Shown: piece by piece, positions 50,595-60,734 of the stretch
Numbering within the stretch: the stretch's first letter is position 1
How the letters are laid out: every line of letters starts with the position of its first letter
From: Semisulcospira habei
Taxonomy: Eukaryota; Mollusca; Gastropoda; Semisulcospiridae
Assembly (NCBI GenBank): GCA_036245525.1
Contig: BTPG01000005.1
Location: 113,826,466 to 113,890,465, forward strand
Reading direction: 5' to 3'
DNA length: 64,000 nt
The notes under the pieces: model-generated
Told to the model about the DNA's origin: nothing
The model's database searches: none
Seen by the model: only the letters and a program-made list of their open reading frames with translations
Program-made: the position numbers and the translations under genes

Positions 50595-50766
50595 TCAGGA
50601 ATCATCAGGGCGAAGAAAAAAAAAAAAAACCGCTACCCATTGCGCACAATGTCATCGGGCCGACGTCGGCTGCCAGCCCGCGCACGCACGTCCGTGCGTG
50701 AGCCAACGGCGGCAGACGTCGGCCAGATGACGTTGTGCGCATTGGGTACCGACAGCCAATGGGCTA
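50595..50766. mobile_element. C-family hairpin, copy 7, interrupted by an E hairpin
   Basis: aaaaccgctac at 50626-50636 and taccgacagccaatgggctaa at 50747-50767 are the C right arm. Between them is a complete E hairpin. A decayed C left arm (tctcaggaatcatcagggcg) precedes. Confidence 0.82.
50637..50746. mobile_element. E-family hairpin inserted in a C arm, copy 8
   Basis: ccattgcgcacaatgtcatc gggccgacgtcgg ... cgttgtgcgcattggg. TAC (possibly TACC) is repeated on both sides, giving the element ends and a 3-4 bp target duplication. Confidence 0.88.
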
Positions 50767-50824
50767 ATTAATATACAGCGGCCTGCACTGCACGTAAATT
50801 CATTCTGCCTACCCCGACATATCT

Positions 50825-50890
50825 GCAAGTGGCATATATTCGCATGGGCCTTAGCAGGGTGTGGGGGTCGTGATAACCTATGTCTCTTGC
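50825..50890. repeat. A-family hairpin, copy 20
   Basis: gcaagtggcatatattcgca...ataacctatgtctcttgc; decayed stem, 66 bp. Confidence 0.75.
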
Positions 50891-51074
50891 AGACTCGAGT
50901 CAAGTCTATGTGTGTATGCTTATGCAGTCTAATGCTGTAAATGTAACATGAAGTTTGACATGACCTGGTTTAATGGTTTCACTGTGGATCGTGCACACAA
51001 CACAAAGGTCGATTCCCCACTCTAAGTATCTTCCCTTGTCACATTGTCGTATCAAATACATCCACACGGACATG

Positions 51075-51157
51075 TATACGGACGAGATAAAGACATGCGA
51101 TATTTTTTAAATCAACGGAAACACTTTAGTGTCGCATTTCTTTTGCTCGTCAGTATA
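51075..51157. mobile_element. G-family TA-flanked hairpin MITE, copy 3
   Basis: tatacggacgagataaagac atgcgatatt ... gtcgcatttcttttgctcgt cagtata. Confidence 0.85.
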
Positions 51158-51197
51158 TGCATCCGTTAGGATATTATACTGATATCTGCCTGATGAA

Positions 51198-51203
<6 letters not shown>

Positions 51204-51281
<78 letters not shown>
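51204..51281. repeat. (GA)n microsatellite
   Basis: About 39 GA units. Confidence 0.97.
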
Positions 51282-51286
<5 letters not shown>

Positions 51287-51374
51287 TTCCACAAGCTTTT
51301 GGTACAAAAAATTGTTGGCATTCTGAAATTCTGAAAGTGCAGCAGCACCATGCAAGAAAAAGTGAACGCAACTT

Positions 51375-51439
51375 CAAGAGAAACAGATTTCTGATGAGTC
51401 CCCGCACCTGCGAGGGATCATGAGGATCTATGCTTCTTG
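51375..51439. repeat. A-family hairpin, copy 21
   Basis: caagagaaacagatttctga...tgaggatctatgcttcttg; left arm decayed. Confidence 0.75.
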
Positions 51440-51629
51440 CTCACATCAACTTTGCATGCAATTTCCTTGCGAAAATAGTATAAAGCCTTACACAGGCAGT
51501 GGAGGGGGAGGGGAGGGGAGGGGCGGGGGGGGGGGGGGTTGAGAGGAGAGAAATAAGTCTCTACGATGACGTTTATCGATGTACAGTGTTAATTTTTGCT
51601 CTCCACTGTAAGTGAGCAGAAGAAAAGTA

Positions 51630-52112
51630 GTTAGTTATTAGTTATTTGGGTTTAACGCCGAGCAGGCAACTAAGGCCATCTCGCGGCGGGATGGGTAAAA
51701 ATCTGGCCATCCAGACTAAAAGAAAGCTCTTAAGACAAGATGTAAATATATCTTTAAAATATTTCATGCTAAAATGTCGCACAGGTCTTGAACGAAAACG
51801 TCTACAGACTCACAAAAAGGTCAAAATAATGGAATTGTCATAGTCTATGAATGCTCAAAGCTTATTAAAAATATTGCACTCTCTCAGAAAACTGAAGATT
51901 TTGTCCGGGGGGTACATCCCGGAACAAAACCTTCAAGGAATCTGCTGTGAAGTGTTTATATCTTGTGTCAATTAAATCGGCACAAGATAGCAAAATGTGT
52001 TTAACTGAATACTGCTCATCGCGGGCATAACACCATGGACGCTCCTCCTGTTTCAGTAAATAAGAGTGCGTAACATACGTGTGCCCGATGTGGAGCCGAG
52101 CAACAGAAGAAA
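51630..52112 (-). mobile_element. LINE 3' end (I/Nimb/Jockey-like), with ORF C-terminus
   Basis: The minus strand reads VARLHIGHTYVTHSYLLKQE, then SVKHILLSCADLIDTRYKHF and SLKVLFRDVPP, the C-terminal zinc-knuckle/RNase-H-downstream block known from I- and Jockey-like non-LTR elements (the usual Cys pair is partly lost). The 3' UTR ends ggcgttaaacccaaataact aataactaact. A family A MITE abuts the 5' side at 52113. Confidence 0.8.
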
Positions 52113-52345
52113 GTAACCCTTAACTGCCAGGGCAAGGCAAACGCTACCCATCTGCAAGAGACCTAAATCCTCATGAGCCCCCGCAGTCGCGGGGGCTCAT
52201 GAGGATTTATGTCTCTTGTTAGTTCTGGCTTCAGTCTTCGTGCCCATGCCTTGTCCCATTTCGTTTGCGTTCCTCACGCGAATGTCGGTCAGTGTGCGGT
52301 GGTTTCAGACGCGAAATCCGCGTCCAGTGGCATGCAAGGGGTTAG
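52113..52345. mobile_element. Family A element, copy 22
   Basis: Left GTAA-CCCTTAACTGCCAGG, right GTGGCATGCAAGGGG-TTAG. Hairpin 52155-52218, caagagacctaaatcctcat/atgaggatttatgtctcttg; aaat/attt on both arms. Confidence 0.88.
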
Positions 52346-52492
52346 TACTTTACACTGAAACGTGGCATCGTGAAAAGGCACGTCTCTAACACAGCCTCTG
52401 GCAAAGCCTGTCCACACGCGTTCTACGGTGAACCATTTGAGAGCGGCCTTGCCTTGAAATTCCGTCGCCAGCTGTACAGCCAACTCTTCCCT

Positions 52493-52558
52493 CACTGGTT
52501 GTCTCCTTCGCTTCGCTACCGCTTGGCAGCGATAACGAATCGACGGAGGCAACCAGTG
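52493..52558. repeat. 66-bp inverted repeat, single-copy type
   Basis: cactggttgtctccttcg...cgacggaggcaaccagtg, inner cgctaccgcttggcagcg. Confidence 0.8.
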
Positions 52559-52606
52559 TCAACTTTCCCCTGACAGCTAAAATGGGCCTTCAGCTACAAA
52601 TAACAG

Positions 52607-53005
52607 CTAGCATGTCCGTTATAGCGTAGTGGTATATCAAAGTGGCACAGTCACTGTGCGGCCGAATTGATCAGTGTTCAGGTCGTACTCCATAGGTAAT
52701 AGCTGTTCCTGCCCTCCACAACCCGCCCGCTAGGGCCGTCCATTGTCACTGCGGTGCCGTGGACGTTAACCCCTTGACTGCCGAGAAAAACGTGAATACG
52801 ATCCAACTGCAAGAGAGATAGATCCCCATGAGCCCCCACGACTGCGGGGGCTCATGAGGATCTATGCCTCTCGCTGAGACCAATTTTATCCATGTTTTTT
52901 GGACGGAGTTGGCTTTTGGTGGTTAATGAATCAAGATTTCAGAAACGTACGTACAGTGTACGTACAATGGCAGGGAAGGGGTTAAACCCCAACTAACTAA
53001 CTAAA
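52607..53005 (+). mobile_element. SINE family S2, copy 1, interrupted by an A MITE
   Basis: agtggcacagtcactgtgcg, gttcaggtcgtactccatag and ctagggccgtcc match the SINE at 54509-54812 (opposite strand). The 3' end gtggacgTTAA-accccaactaactaac is interrupted at TTAA by the element at 52766-52985. The tRNA head is truncated. Confidence 0.9.
52766..52985. mobile_element. TTAA hairpin MITE, family A copy 23, inside a SINE
   Basis: TTAA at 52766-52769 and 52982-52985 flank CCCCTTGACTGCCGAG...GGCAGGGAAGGGG. Removing the 212 bp plus one TTAA restores the SINE tail gtggacgttaaaccccaact. Hairpin 52809-52874, gcaagagagatagatcccca...tgaggatctatgcctctcgc. Confidence 0.97.
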
Positions 53006-53232
53006 AATGACAGTTGTACTGCCACATCATTTTGATTCGAGGCGAATACCTGTCTTTCGTGTCGACTTTTCAAATGACTCCCCTCCCGCCGCTAACACTA
53101 GCGAAGTCGGTCAGCATCATGTGAAATTGCCAAGTTCGCCTCTATCCTAATTCACTTGGCCTTTTTAAAAGAGACCCACGAGCATGTCACAGACAATGTT
53201 AATGCGTCATACACTACTGGAGAGAAATCGGC

Positions 53233-53505
53233 TTAACACATTTCACCCCACACTGAGCTGCATTTCCCAAATCATGCTTTCGAGGAGTAACCTGACGACA
53301 ATAAACCAGCTGCATGAGATGGATTGACCATGATAATTCAAGGGAAGTGCCAGATGAGCTTGGCGCCTGTGGATTGACTATGATAATTCAAGGGTAGTGC
53401 CAGATGAGCTTGGCGCCTTCATGCGCCAAGCTCATCTGGCACTGCCCTTGAATTATTATGGTCAGTCCATCGCCTGCTGTAGGGCGTTGGGCCTAAATGG
53501 GTTAA
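53233..53505. mobile_element. TTAA hairpin MITE, family B copy 10, left arm duplicated
   Basis: TTAA-CACATTTCACCCCACACTG (53233) and GGCCTAAATGGG-TTAA (53502-53505). The arm tggattgac...agcttggcgcctg occurs twice in tandem (53320-53369, 53370-53419) before the single right arm. Palindrome 53370-53469 uses the second arm; agatgagc/gctcatct is changed on both arms relative to other B copies. Confidence 0.95.
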
Positions 53506-53813
53506 ACTGAATACCTCAATTCTTGCGCCCTCGAAACCCTGGCTCCTAGATGGGAGAATAACAGACCATGCGTATGACCGCTTTTGTGTGATTTACCATA
53601 GATTCTGTCTGAAGCTAGTCCATACAGCAACAACGTTTTCATTAATGCAACAAGCAGACATTCTGCCTGACAACGTCAAAAGGGAAGGTCAAGGCCTGTG
53701 ATGAAAAAAGGGCAATCGAACAGGAAATATGGCAATTTACACATGCCAAAAATAAGCACATTTCTTGCGTCACGATATAATCTTATACACAAAATGAACA
53801 AAATTAACATTCA

Positions 53814-53885
53814 GCAAGGGGCACATATTCATATGGGTCCCTGTCGCGGCAGCGGCAGGGGCTCATGTGAATCTGTGCCTCTTGC
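53814..53885. repeat. A-family hairpin, copy 24
   Basis: gcaaggggcacatattcata...catgtgaatctgtgcctcttgc; core gtccctgtcgcggcagcggc. Confidence 0.88.
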
Positions 53886-54098
53886 AGATTGAATTAGGTG
53901 ACAGGATGACACTTTACGCCCACACTCGCCTGCGTGTGGACAGCTGGGAGAAAAGTCAGTGACACAGGCCGGCGTACTACGGCAAAACAATCGATCGGCC
54001 GACACAGCCAAACCGAATGAGAGTACGCTAGTAGTCTGAAAACTCCACTGTCCCCCAAGTCTGGGAATTGAAGAAGTAAATAGGGATGGTGCGTGTTG

Positions 54099-54156
54099 CC
54101 AAGAGGTATAGATCCTCATGAGCGATGCAGGGGGGACATGAGGATCTGTGCCCTTT
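54099..54156. repeat. A-family hairpin, copy 25
   Basis: ccaagaggtatagatcctca tg ... catgaggatctgtgcccttt; the ccccgc inner stem is missing and replaced by a 16-base loop. Confidence 0.85.
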
Positions 54157-54248
54157 GCTGGAATGGCTGATTCGCTGAGGGGTAATCTTGAGGTTCATTC
54201 ATTAGTTATAAGGGGAGAGGTGTTGCACTTGCATTCATTCACACGAGC

Positions 54249-54261
54249 GCGCGCGCGCACG

Positions 54262-54334
<73 letters not shown>
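54249..54334. repeat. (CG)n/(CA)n microsatellite
   Basis: GCGCGC then about 35 CA units. Confidence 0.96.
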
Positions 54335-54508
54335 GCGAGGGTCGAATGAGGACGCTGGGAAACTTTAATTGAGTCAGTCGTTCCCTGTGCATGGATGGAG
54401 TTGACAATTAGAAAGGACACCCTCCCAACTCCCCACATCCCCCAAACAATATCCATGGGCTGCGGTCGAGAAACCAGTTTTATACGAGAATGGATAAAAT
54501 TGTAGCGT

Positions 54509-54812
54509 TGGTTGGTTCGGGTTTAACGTCCACAGCACCGAGGTGATCATGGACGGCCCTGACGCGCGGGTTATGGGGGACAGGGAAATCTATTGCCTAT
54601 GGAGTACGACCTGAACATTGATCAACTCAGGCGCACTCCAACTGTGCCACTTTGATTTACCAGGACCTTTCAACGGACATGCTATTGAACAAATCCGTTT
54701 TTTCCCCTGGATTGTGAGTCCAGCTACCGGGGCCGGGACGGGATTCGAACCCACGACCCGGCGATTCCCTTCGCTCTCCTGCTCCGACGTTTAACCGCCT
54801 GGGCTATTTCGG
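54509..54812 (-). mobile_element. tRNA-derived SINE family S2, complete copy
   Basis: Flanked by AATTGTAGCGT (54498-54508, 54813-54823). On the minus strand it starts TAGCCCAGGCGGTTAA (A box) and has GGTTCGAATCC (B box, 54741-54751). It ends gacgttaaacccgaaccaac ca. 304 bp. The tail resembles that of the LINE at 51630-52112. Confidence 0.93.
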
Positions 54813-54842
54813 AATTGTAGCGTATAAACCTCGTATGTTACA

Positions 54843-55070
54843 TATAATCTCCTTCACTGCGGAGAAAAATTGAACAACGCCCACCAGCAAGAGGCATAGA
54901 TCCTCATGAGCCCCCGCAGTTGCGGGGGCTCATGAGGATCTATGCCTCTTGCTGAAATCACTTTGTATCCATATGTTCCTTGGACGGCTCGGGACTTTTG
55001 ACGCTGAAGTTTATAATGATTTCACGAATACGATCTGCGTCATTGGCAGAGGAAGGGTTATAATTTATAG
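54843..55070. mobile_element. Family A element, copy 26
   Basis: Left ATAA-TCTCCTTCACTGCGGAG, right GGCAGAGGAAGGG-TTAT. Hairpin 54887-54952 is a near-perfect 66-bp palindrome (gcaagagg...cctcttgc). Confidence 0.9.
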
Positions 55071-55264
55071 AGCGACAGCAGAGGTTGGCATTGTAAATCG
55101 ATGGTTTGAAAAACATAATTTAGTTTGCAGCATTCAAGCGATTTGATCTAGGGCAGGATCGGGTTGCTAAAAGTTGCCAACAAAAAGGCCCAATGATGTC
55201 TTGCCTGAACTAAGACTTTCCTAACCTTCTTTTTACGACATATGTGAGTATGCAACTTAGCAAG

Positions 55265-55787
55265 ATACTCACAAACCAGATAGGTGAGGCTAGCGCTGGC
55301 AGAATTGTACAACAAACCAAGGGGAATTACTCAGCGCTGGACAACAGTTAGATCCCCTGCCCCCGCCTATCAGGCACCCAATCGCCAGCCCACAGAGAAA
55401 TACACAGGTATAGAATAAGACGATCATTTGCATCTTCAAAATAAGATGCATCAGGTCTCTTATATAACCCATGTCTTTCTCCGGAACTTAGGAAGTAGGC
55501 AGGGGAAACATACATACACAAACACGAAGATGCATTACTATATGTGGTCGGGTAAATACCCTGTATTCCCACAGTAGATGCACAGAACATTACACAACAA
55601 TGTAACGATACAAATTTGCCTCGAGTTATACTGAGATACTCACAAACCAGATAGGTGAGGCTAGCGCTGGCAGAATTGTACAACAAACCAAGGGGAATTA
55701 CTCAGCGCTGGACAACAGTTAGATCCCCTGCCCCCGCCTATCAGGCACCCAATCGCCAGCCCACAGAGAAATACACAGGTATAGAAT
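55265..55787. mobile_element. Element with 154-bp identical terminal direct repeats
   Basis: 55265-55418 and 55636-55789 are identical by eye (atactcacaaaccagatagg ... gtatagaataa). The pair is flanked by AACTTAGCAAG at 55254-55264 and 55788-55798. No TG...CA ends, no primer site or ORF recognised. Confidence 0.8.
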
Positions 55788-55799
55788 AACTTAGCAAGA

Positions 55800-56130
55800 G
55801 ATTTTGCTTGGAGTCCGACCCTGGTACATATCGGTGAACTCTCCGACGTACAGAAGAGAAGAAGAGCCGAAAAGTCTTTCCCTTCACGACATTCACACTT
55901 ATCAGTTAAAGCACGCCGAACGCACTATACATTTTAATCTGACCTCTCTAATATATGACGGAACCTGACTCTACCCTTTTCAAGGGGACAAAACTCATCA
56001 CTGCGAATGTCTAAATTATTTTGCCGCCGCGGTGGCTCTTGTTAGTAGTCAGGTTTCGTTTACAAAGGACAACTCCCAATAACAAACGAAAGCCGAGTCA
56101 CGGCGGATCAGTAACCAGCTTCTACAACAA
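55800..56130. other. Spacer
   Basis: No gene or repeat family recognised. Confidence 0.35.
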
Positions 56131-56219
56131 GCGTAGACAACACTCCAAACATCTCCAAGAGCCGGCACAGAGTTTTATTGATCTATTCCGCTTGGCGATG
56201 TTTGGAGTCTTGTCTACGC
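56131..56219. repeat. Inverted repeat with 23-bp arms
   Basis: gcgtagacaacactccaaac atc / gatgtttggagtcttgtcta cgc, 43-base loop. Confidence 0.85.
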
Positions 56220-56435
56220 CTATGGTCCAAGCTGATTAAGTGCCGTGCCTTCGCTCTCGTCCGTTGTCAGGAGTCATTCGGGTCAAACGAATCCTCACTA
56301 TTTTGTGGCGGGAAAGGGAAAGTTGGCTTATTTAAAGGTGTGTTTGGCGCGCTTTTGTACAGCGTTATTGTAAGACATACTGTGAACATAGACAAAGGGC
56401 TATAGAGTAGCATGCACAGCCGGGAGCAGGTCACT

Positions 56436-56472
56436 AATTGCCGCGTATCCGCATGCGGCACGTGTCCACTGA
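56436..56472. repeat. H-family remnant
   Basis: tgccgcgtatccgcatgcgg cacgtgtccactgag; only part of the palindrome. Confidence 0.55.
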
Positions 56473-56818
56473 GGTAACACCTGCCGCTCCACTAATAGAT
56501 GTGAAACACAAGAGGCTGCCACTGTCGAGCGACGCACATCGTAAAAAGTAAGTTTCTCGGCCGACGCCTGTGAGACCGAATTTTAGGTTTCAGTCCTCTC
56601 ACTTCCACTGCAAACCATTTGAGATGGATCGACCCCTAAACGTGAACCTCCTGGCTGAGAAAGTAAAATTGAAAACTCTATCAACTCTGACACGTTGCGT
56701 TGGGAGACAGTTGGATTTGACATACTTTGCTTACACATCTGGCACTAGCTTGGGTCTGTTACGATGCCGATCTATCTCCCGCAACTGGTATGCAGTAGTC
56801 AAAAGAAGCATCCGGATT

Positions 56819-57028
56819 TTAACCCATCCACTGCCGGAACACAGCAGAGATCGTGATCACGGAAAAGTAAGAGACACAGATCCTCATGAGCCCCCGACGA
56901 CGCGGGGGTACATGCGGATCGCTGACTCTTGCAAACACAACTTTGTATCTCTGTTCCTCGGACGGCTGGGGCGCTTCAGCGCACACTGAACAAAGATTTC
57001 ACAAAAACAATCGCAGTGAAGGGGTTAA
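56819..57028. mobile_element. TTAA hairpin MITE, family A copy 27
   Basis: TTAA-CCCATCCACTGCCGG (56819) and CGCAGTGAAGGGG-TTAA (57025-57028), 210 bp. Hairpin 56867-56932. Confidence 0.93.
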
Positions 57029-57078
57029 ATACAATTAACCCACTTGTACATGCAGCCACTTGTACCATTCACACGAGA

Positions 57079-57300
57079 TTAACTCGCTGTGCCCGACGTA
57101 CGAAATACCCACATTTTGGCGTTATCCTCTGTGGACTGCATTACAATTCAGGAGGCAGATCGACCACGATAGTTCAAGGGTGGTGGCAGAATAGCTTGGC
57201 GCCTATAGGCGCCAAACTATTCTGCCACCACCCTTGAACTATCATGGTCGAGCCATATCTTGCTGTGGGGTGTCGCGGGCAGAATGAGCCTGAGTTCAGA
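57079..57300. mobile_element. TTAA hairpin MITE, family B copy 11
   Basis: TTAA-CTCGCTGTGCCCGACG left; right end decayed (GGGCAGAATGAGCCTGAG). Hairpin 57158-57252, ggcgcctataggcgcc centre, ggtggtggcagaatagc/ ctattctgccaccaccc. Confidence 0.9.
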
Positions 57301-57337
57301 GGTTAAATTCTGGAGGCTTTATCCGCTAAATCATAAT

Positions 57338-57339
<2 letters not shown>

Positions 57340-57419
<80 letters not shown>

Positions 57420-57453
57420 CTCCCTCCCCCCCCCCCCCCCCCCCCCCCCCTCT
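57340..57453. repeat. (CT)n followed by C homopolymer
   Basis: About 38 CT units then ~28 C. Confidence 0.96.
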
Positions 57454-57800
57454 TCCAGGTTTCATTATGCTCGATTTGGCGGAGGCGGCAGTTGAGGCGA
57501 AGGCGGGGACGCCAAATTGGCATGAATTTTTCACGACGGCATGACAGGTCTGTCGTAACCCTAGCTGCAAATTCATTCCTTATCTGCGTAACGCCAAGTG
57601 CGATTTGGACATACAATGCCACAGGCTTGGGTGGAAAAACGTGTTTTCACGCTGTGTATCATTGTATAGTACCAACCTCTTTCTATACCCTGCCAGACAA
57701 AGCAGAGAAACTGTTTGTCTGTATGTTCATCAATATACTTTATCAATCTCTTCTCTACTCTGCCAGAGAAAAGTCCAGAAACACTTTTTCAGTATGAGTA

Positions 57801-59245
57801 TTAACCAATTTCAGTCCAGACGCACTACAGCAGGAGGTGGATCGACCATGATAATTCAAGGTTAGTGCCTGATTAGCTTGGCGCCATCCTGCAACTGATA
57901 CACAGTCGCCAAATGTCGAAATTCATCGTTTGCAGGGTGTATTGTTTTTGTACCCGAGTCGCGGATTTATCGTGTGCATCGGCCTGGCTTTGAATTAATA
58001 TGCATATTTATGAGCCTACGTCACAAGGCCGCACAACCCGGCCAACTATCATTGTATCGCAATACTGCAGGTCACGAGGTCATCGGTGTGGTGTACACAC
58101 GTGTCAGTGTACACGTGTACTGATGTTCTCCGGCATCCCTTTGACGTAATTTTCCAAGAGAATGTGTAGAATAAACCTTCCATACTCGCTTTGCTGTCAA
58201 AATCACAATGCGGGTTCCGCTTGACCTGCTAGTATTTACTAGTAACGATCGCCGTGCTGCATCGTGCACCGCGGAAGGCGTGGCTTGTTCGACTCTCCGC
58301 GCAAAGCGACTGAGCGAGCGTCCACGGTGCCTAGTTTGACCTTTGATCCTTTATCCCTCGGAAACACGAAACAGAACATTGATATTTATACCCACTTTCT
58401 GCGGTGCAGTCAATTTCACATCTCACGCATCGAAGTCTACGTAACTGAAAGCATCATTGAAAACGACAAATGCACCATTGCAAAAGAAACACTACCTCTG
58501 TGAATCGAGTGAATGAGCCCACACAGACAAAAACCTGTCACGACCAGCGATGTGCAACTTTGACACACGCCGTAGTTTTCAGATCCTTGCAGCATAAAAT
58601 CTGATAACTAGCTCGTAGCTATATGATAAAACAGGTTTAAAATCTTGCCAAAAAAGTAAGAGATAAATTCTACTGAAGATCACGAATTCTGAAAATCAAT
58701 AGCACTCGCGGAACTATAGGAAGATCGACAAAGACCGTAGATTACTTACTGATTCACAGAGCAGGGAAGCGACAAATTCCGAATGGGCGGTCAAGCCGGC
58801 CAAGCTCTTGCTTTACGTGTTGCCACATGTCCATATTCCCTTGTCCGATGTCAATTCTACTTAAGGGTAGTCTGTCATTGTCGGCGCGAGTCGATGATAC
58901 TTTCTTCTTTCTGCGCTGGTTCACCCGCCATCTTGTCTCTGATTGGTTATAATTATGCAGATGACCTAAGGTCGTATAGAATAGTTATGACGTCAGCTAC
59001 CATCGCCTATCAGAAGCAATCTTTACACGGTACCCGTCACAAGATTCCGGTGGGCCTCTTTTCGCTTTGAACGGACAAAAGAAAGCATTTGGTGGGACAA
59101 TAGGTTGGTCACTGTCTAAGTGGGTATGCATACTGAAACCCAGTAAAAGCTTCTTGCGAACTGAAGCCTTCAAAAGTTCAGTTGTGCCCCTTTAAGTGAC
59201 GAATCCAAAATTTTGGAAATGCAGCATTGGGGCAAAATGGGTTAA
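57801..59245. mobile_element. TTAA MITE, family B copy 12, split by repeat R1
   Basis: TTAA-CCAATTTCAGTCCAGACG (57801) with left arm ggatcgaccatgataattca...gcttggcgcc. The right part tgacgaatccaaaattttgg...GGGCAAAATGGG-TTAA ends at 59245. The right hairpin arm is lost and R1 lies between. Confidence 0.8.
57909..59186 (-). mobile_element. Dispersed repeat R1, copy 2
   Basis: Reverse complement of 22747-24760 without the minisatellite insert. Same CAAGATGGCGG box and GTAAGT donor on the minus strand; the exon frame carries different lesions from copy 1. Confidence 0.88.
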
Positions 59246-59309
59246 TGGATACCTTACACTGATGTACATTGCGAATACGCGTTTCTGGACGCACACCTGT
59301 GCTCGGATA

Positions 59310-59408
59310 TATACTGACGAGCAAAAGAAAGGCGACATTTCGACATTTAAAAAAAAAGTGTTTCCCGTGTATCCGAAAATGTTGCATTTATTTTTGCTCG
59401 TCATTATA
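59310..59408. mobile_element. G-family TA-flanked hairpin MITE, copy 4
   Basis: tatactgacgagcaaaagaa aggcgacattt ... aaatgttgcatttatttttg ctcgtcattata; loop carries an A run. Confidence 0.85.
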
Positions 59409-59429
59409 CGATGCTAAAGATCTAAAGAT

Positions 59430-59432
59430 ACC

Positions 59433-59470
<38 letters not shown>

Positions 59471-59471
59471 A
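59430..59471. repeat. (CAA)n microsatellite
   Basis: About 13 CAA units. Confidence 0.95.
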
Positions 59472-59663
59472 ATCTGCAGATTGGATTACAACAGGCACAT
59501 TTTTTTCCAGTTAAAATTTCTTTAAAGAACTTTTCTTACACAAATTATTTTGCTCATCTGGGTGCCAGATGGCTCAGGTTTTGTCTCTTTCAACCATGAG
59601 GAGAGTTTATGAGACGCTATCTCACGCGCCAGCTGAAGATGTCCAGTGACTGATAGTTCAAGT

Positions 59664-60395
59664 TCAGTTTAGCTCGGTGACTAACTATAATCAGGCACTT
59701 TCCATGAGCTATCTTGGTCGATTCACTCTCAGTACATGAGTAAACTACGTCGTTCGACGCAACACCTTCCCTGCCACTTAGCAGACCAGCTGACTCACTC
59801 TGCAAGGCCGAACACCCCGAAGAAGAAACCCAAACCGAAGGGAAACGTCAATTTTCCACGCTTGCTCAAATGTCAATCAGTTAAAACACGGCGATCACTC
59901 CTTCGTCGTCGTCATAACATTGGACACAGAGCCTTGGTCTGGTCACTGATTCTGAGCCAATCTGTTAAAACAGGACCATCAATCCTTCGTCTTTGACCAC
60001 GGAACCATCCTGCGAAAACGGGACTATCAGTCCTTTGATCGTCTTCAACTACGGAGCCATCCCGTGAAAACAGTACCATCAGTCCTTCGTCTTCGACCAC
60101 GGAGCCATCCTGTTAAAAACAGGACCACCAATCCTTAGTCTTCGACCACGGAGCCATCCTCTGAAAACAGTACCATCAGTCCTTCGTCTTCGACCACAGA
60201 GCCATCCTGTAAAAACAGGACCACCAATCCCTGGACTTTTGCTTTCAGTTTAAATCGGTGGCTAACTATACTCAGGCACTTTCCATGAGCTATCTTGGTC
60301 GATTCACTCTCAGTACATGTAATAAAGGGTTTTCGTCATCAGAAGTACATCAAAAACTACGTCGTTTTGACACAACCCCTTGCCTGCCACAAGGG
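59664..60395. repeat. Direct repeats flanking a ~49-bp minisatellite
   Basis: ctcaggcactttccatgagc tatcttggtcgattcactct occurs at about 59694 and 60273, each followed by aactacgtcgtt and ctgccac. Between them (59960-60235) are about six units with ccatcagtccttcgtcttcg accac. Confidence 0.88.
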
Positions 60396-60448
60396 TTGTT
60401 TCTGAAAAGCCACAAGTATCAAAGGAAAACGCTTAGAAACTAGTCTCA

Positions 60449-60498
60449 GCAAGAGGCATAGACCCTCATGAGCCCCGCACTCGCGGGGTGTCTCTTGC
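60449..60498. repeat. A-family hairpin, copy 28 with right-arm deletion
   Basis: gcaagaggcatagaccctca tgagccccgcactcgcgggg tgtctcttgc: right arm lacks ctcatgaggatctatg. Confidence 0.85.
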
Positions 60499-60734
60499 AG
60501 CTGGATCGTGTTCATTTTTCTTCTCGGCAATCTCAATCTTGACCTACTTCGGAGTTCCGAGCAGCGTCTGCGAATGTTTCCTTTGATTCAACATCTAGAG
60601 ATATAGGGAAATATTAATGATATGCACTGAAGATGCAATATAATCTAGACACTGTCCCTGTTCAGCAGTGTTCGATAACGAGTATGTCCTTCACAAAGTC
60701 CCTCAGCGGTGACACTCTATTTGCTGAATCCCGT

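Noticed and set aside
54735..54812. A functional tRNA gene on the minus strand
   Set aside because: A and B boxes are present but the acceptor and anticodon stems do not close, and the sequence continues into a SINE body with a target duplication.
55265..55787. TRIM-type LTR retrotransposon
   Set aside because: No TG...CA ends, no primer-binding site or polypurine tract, and an 11-bp flanking repeat instead of 4-6 bp.
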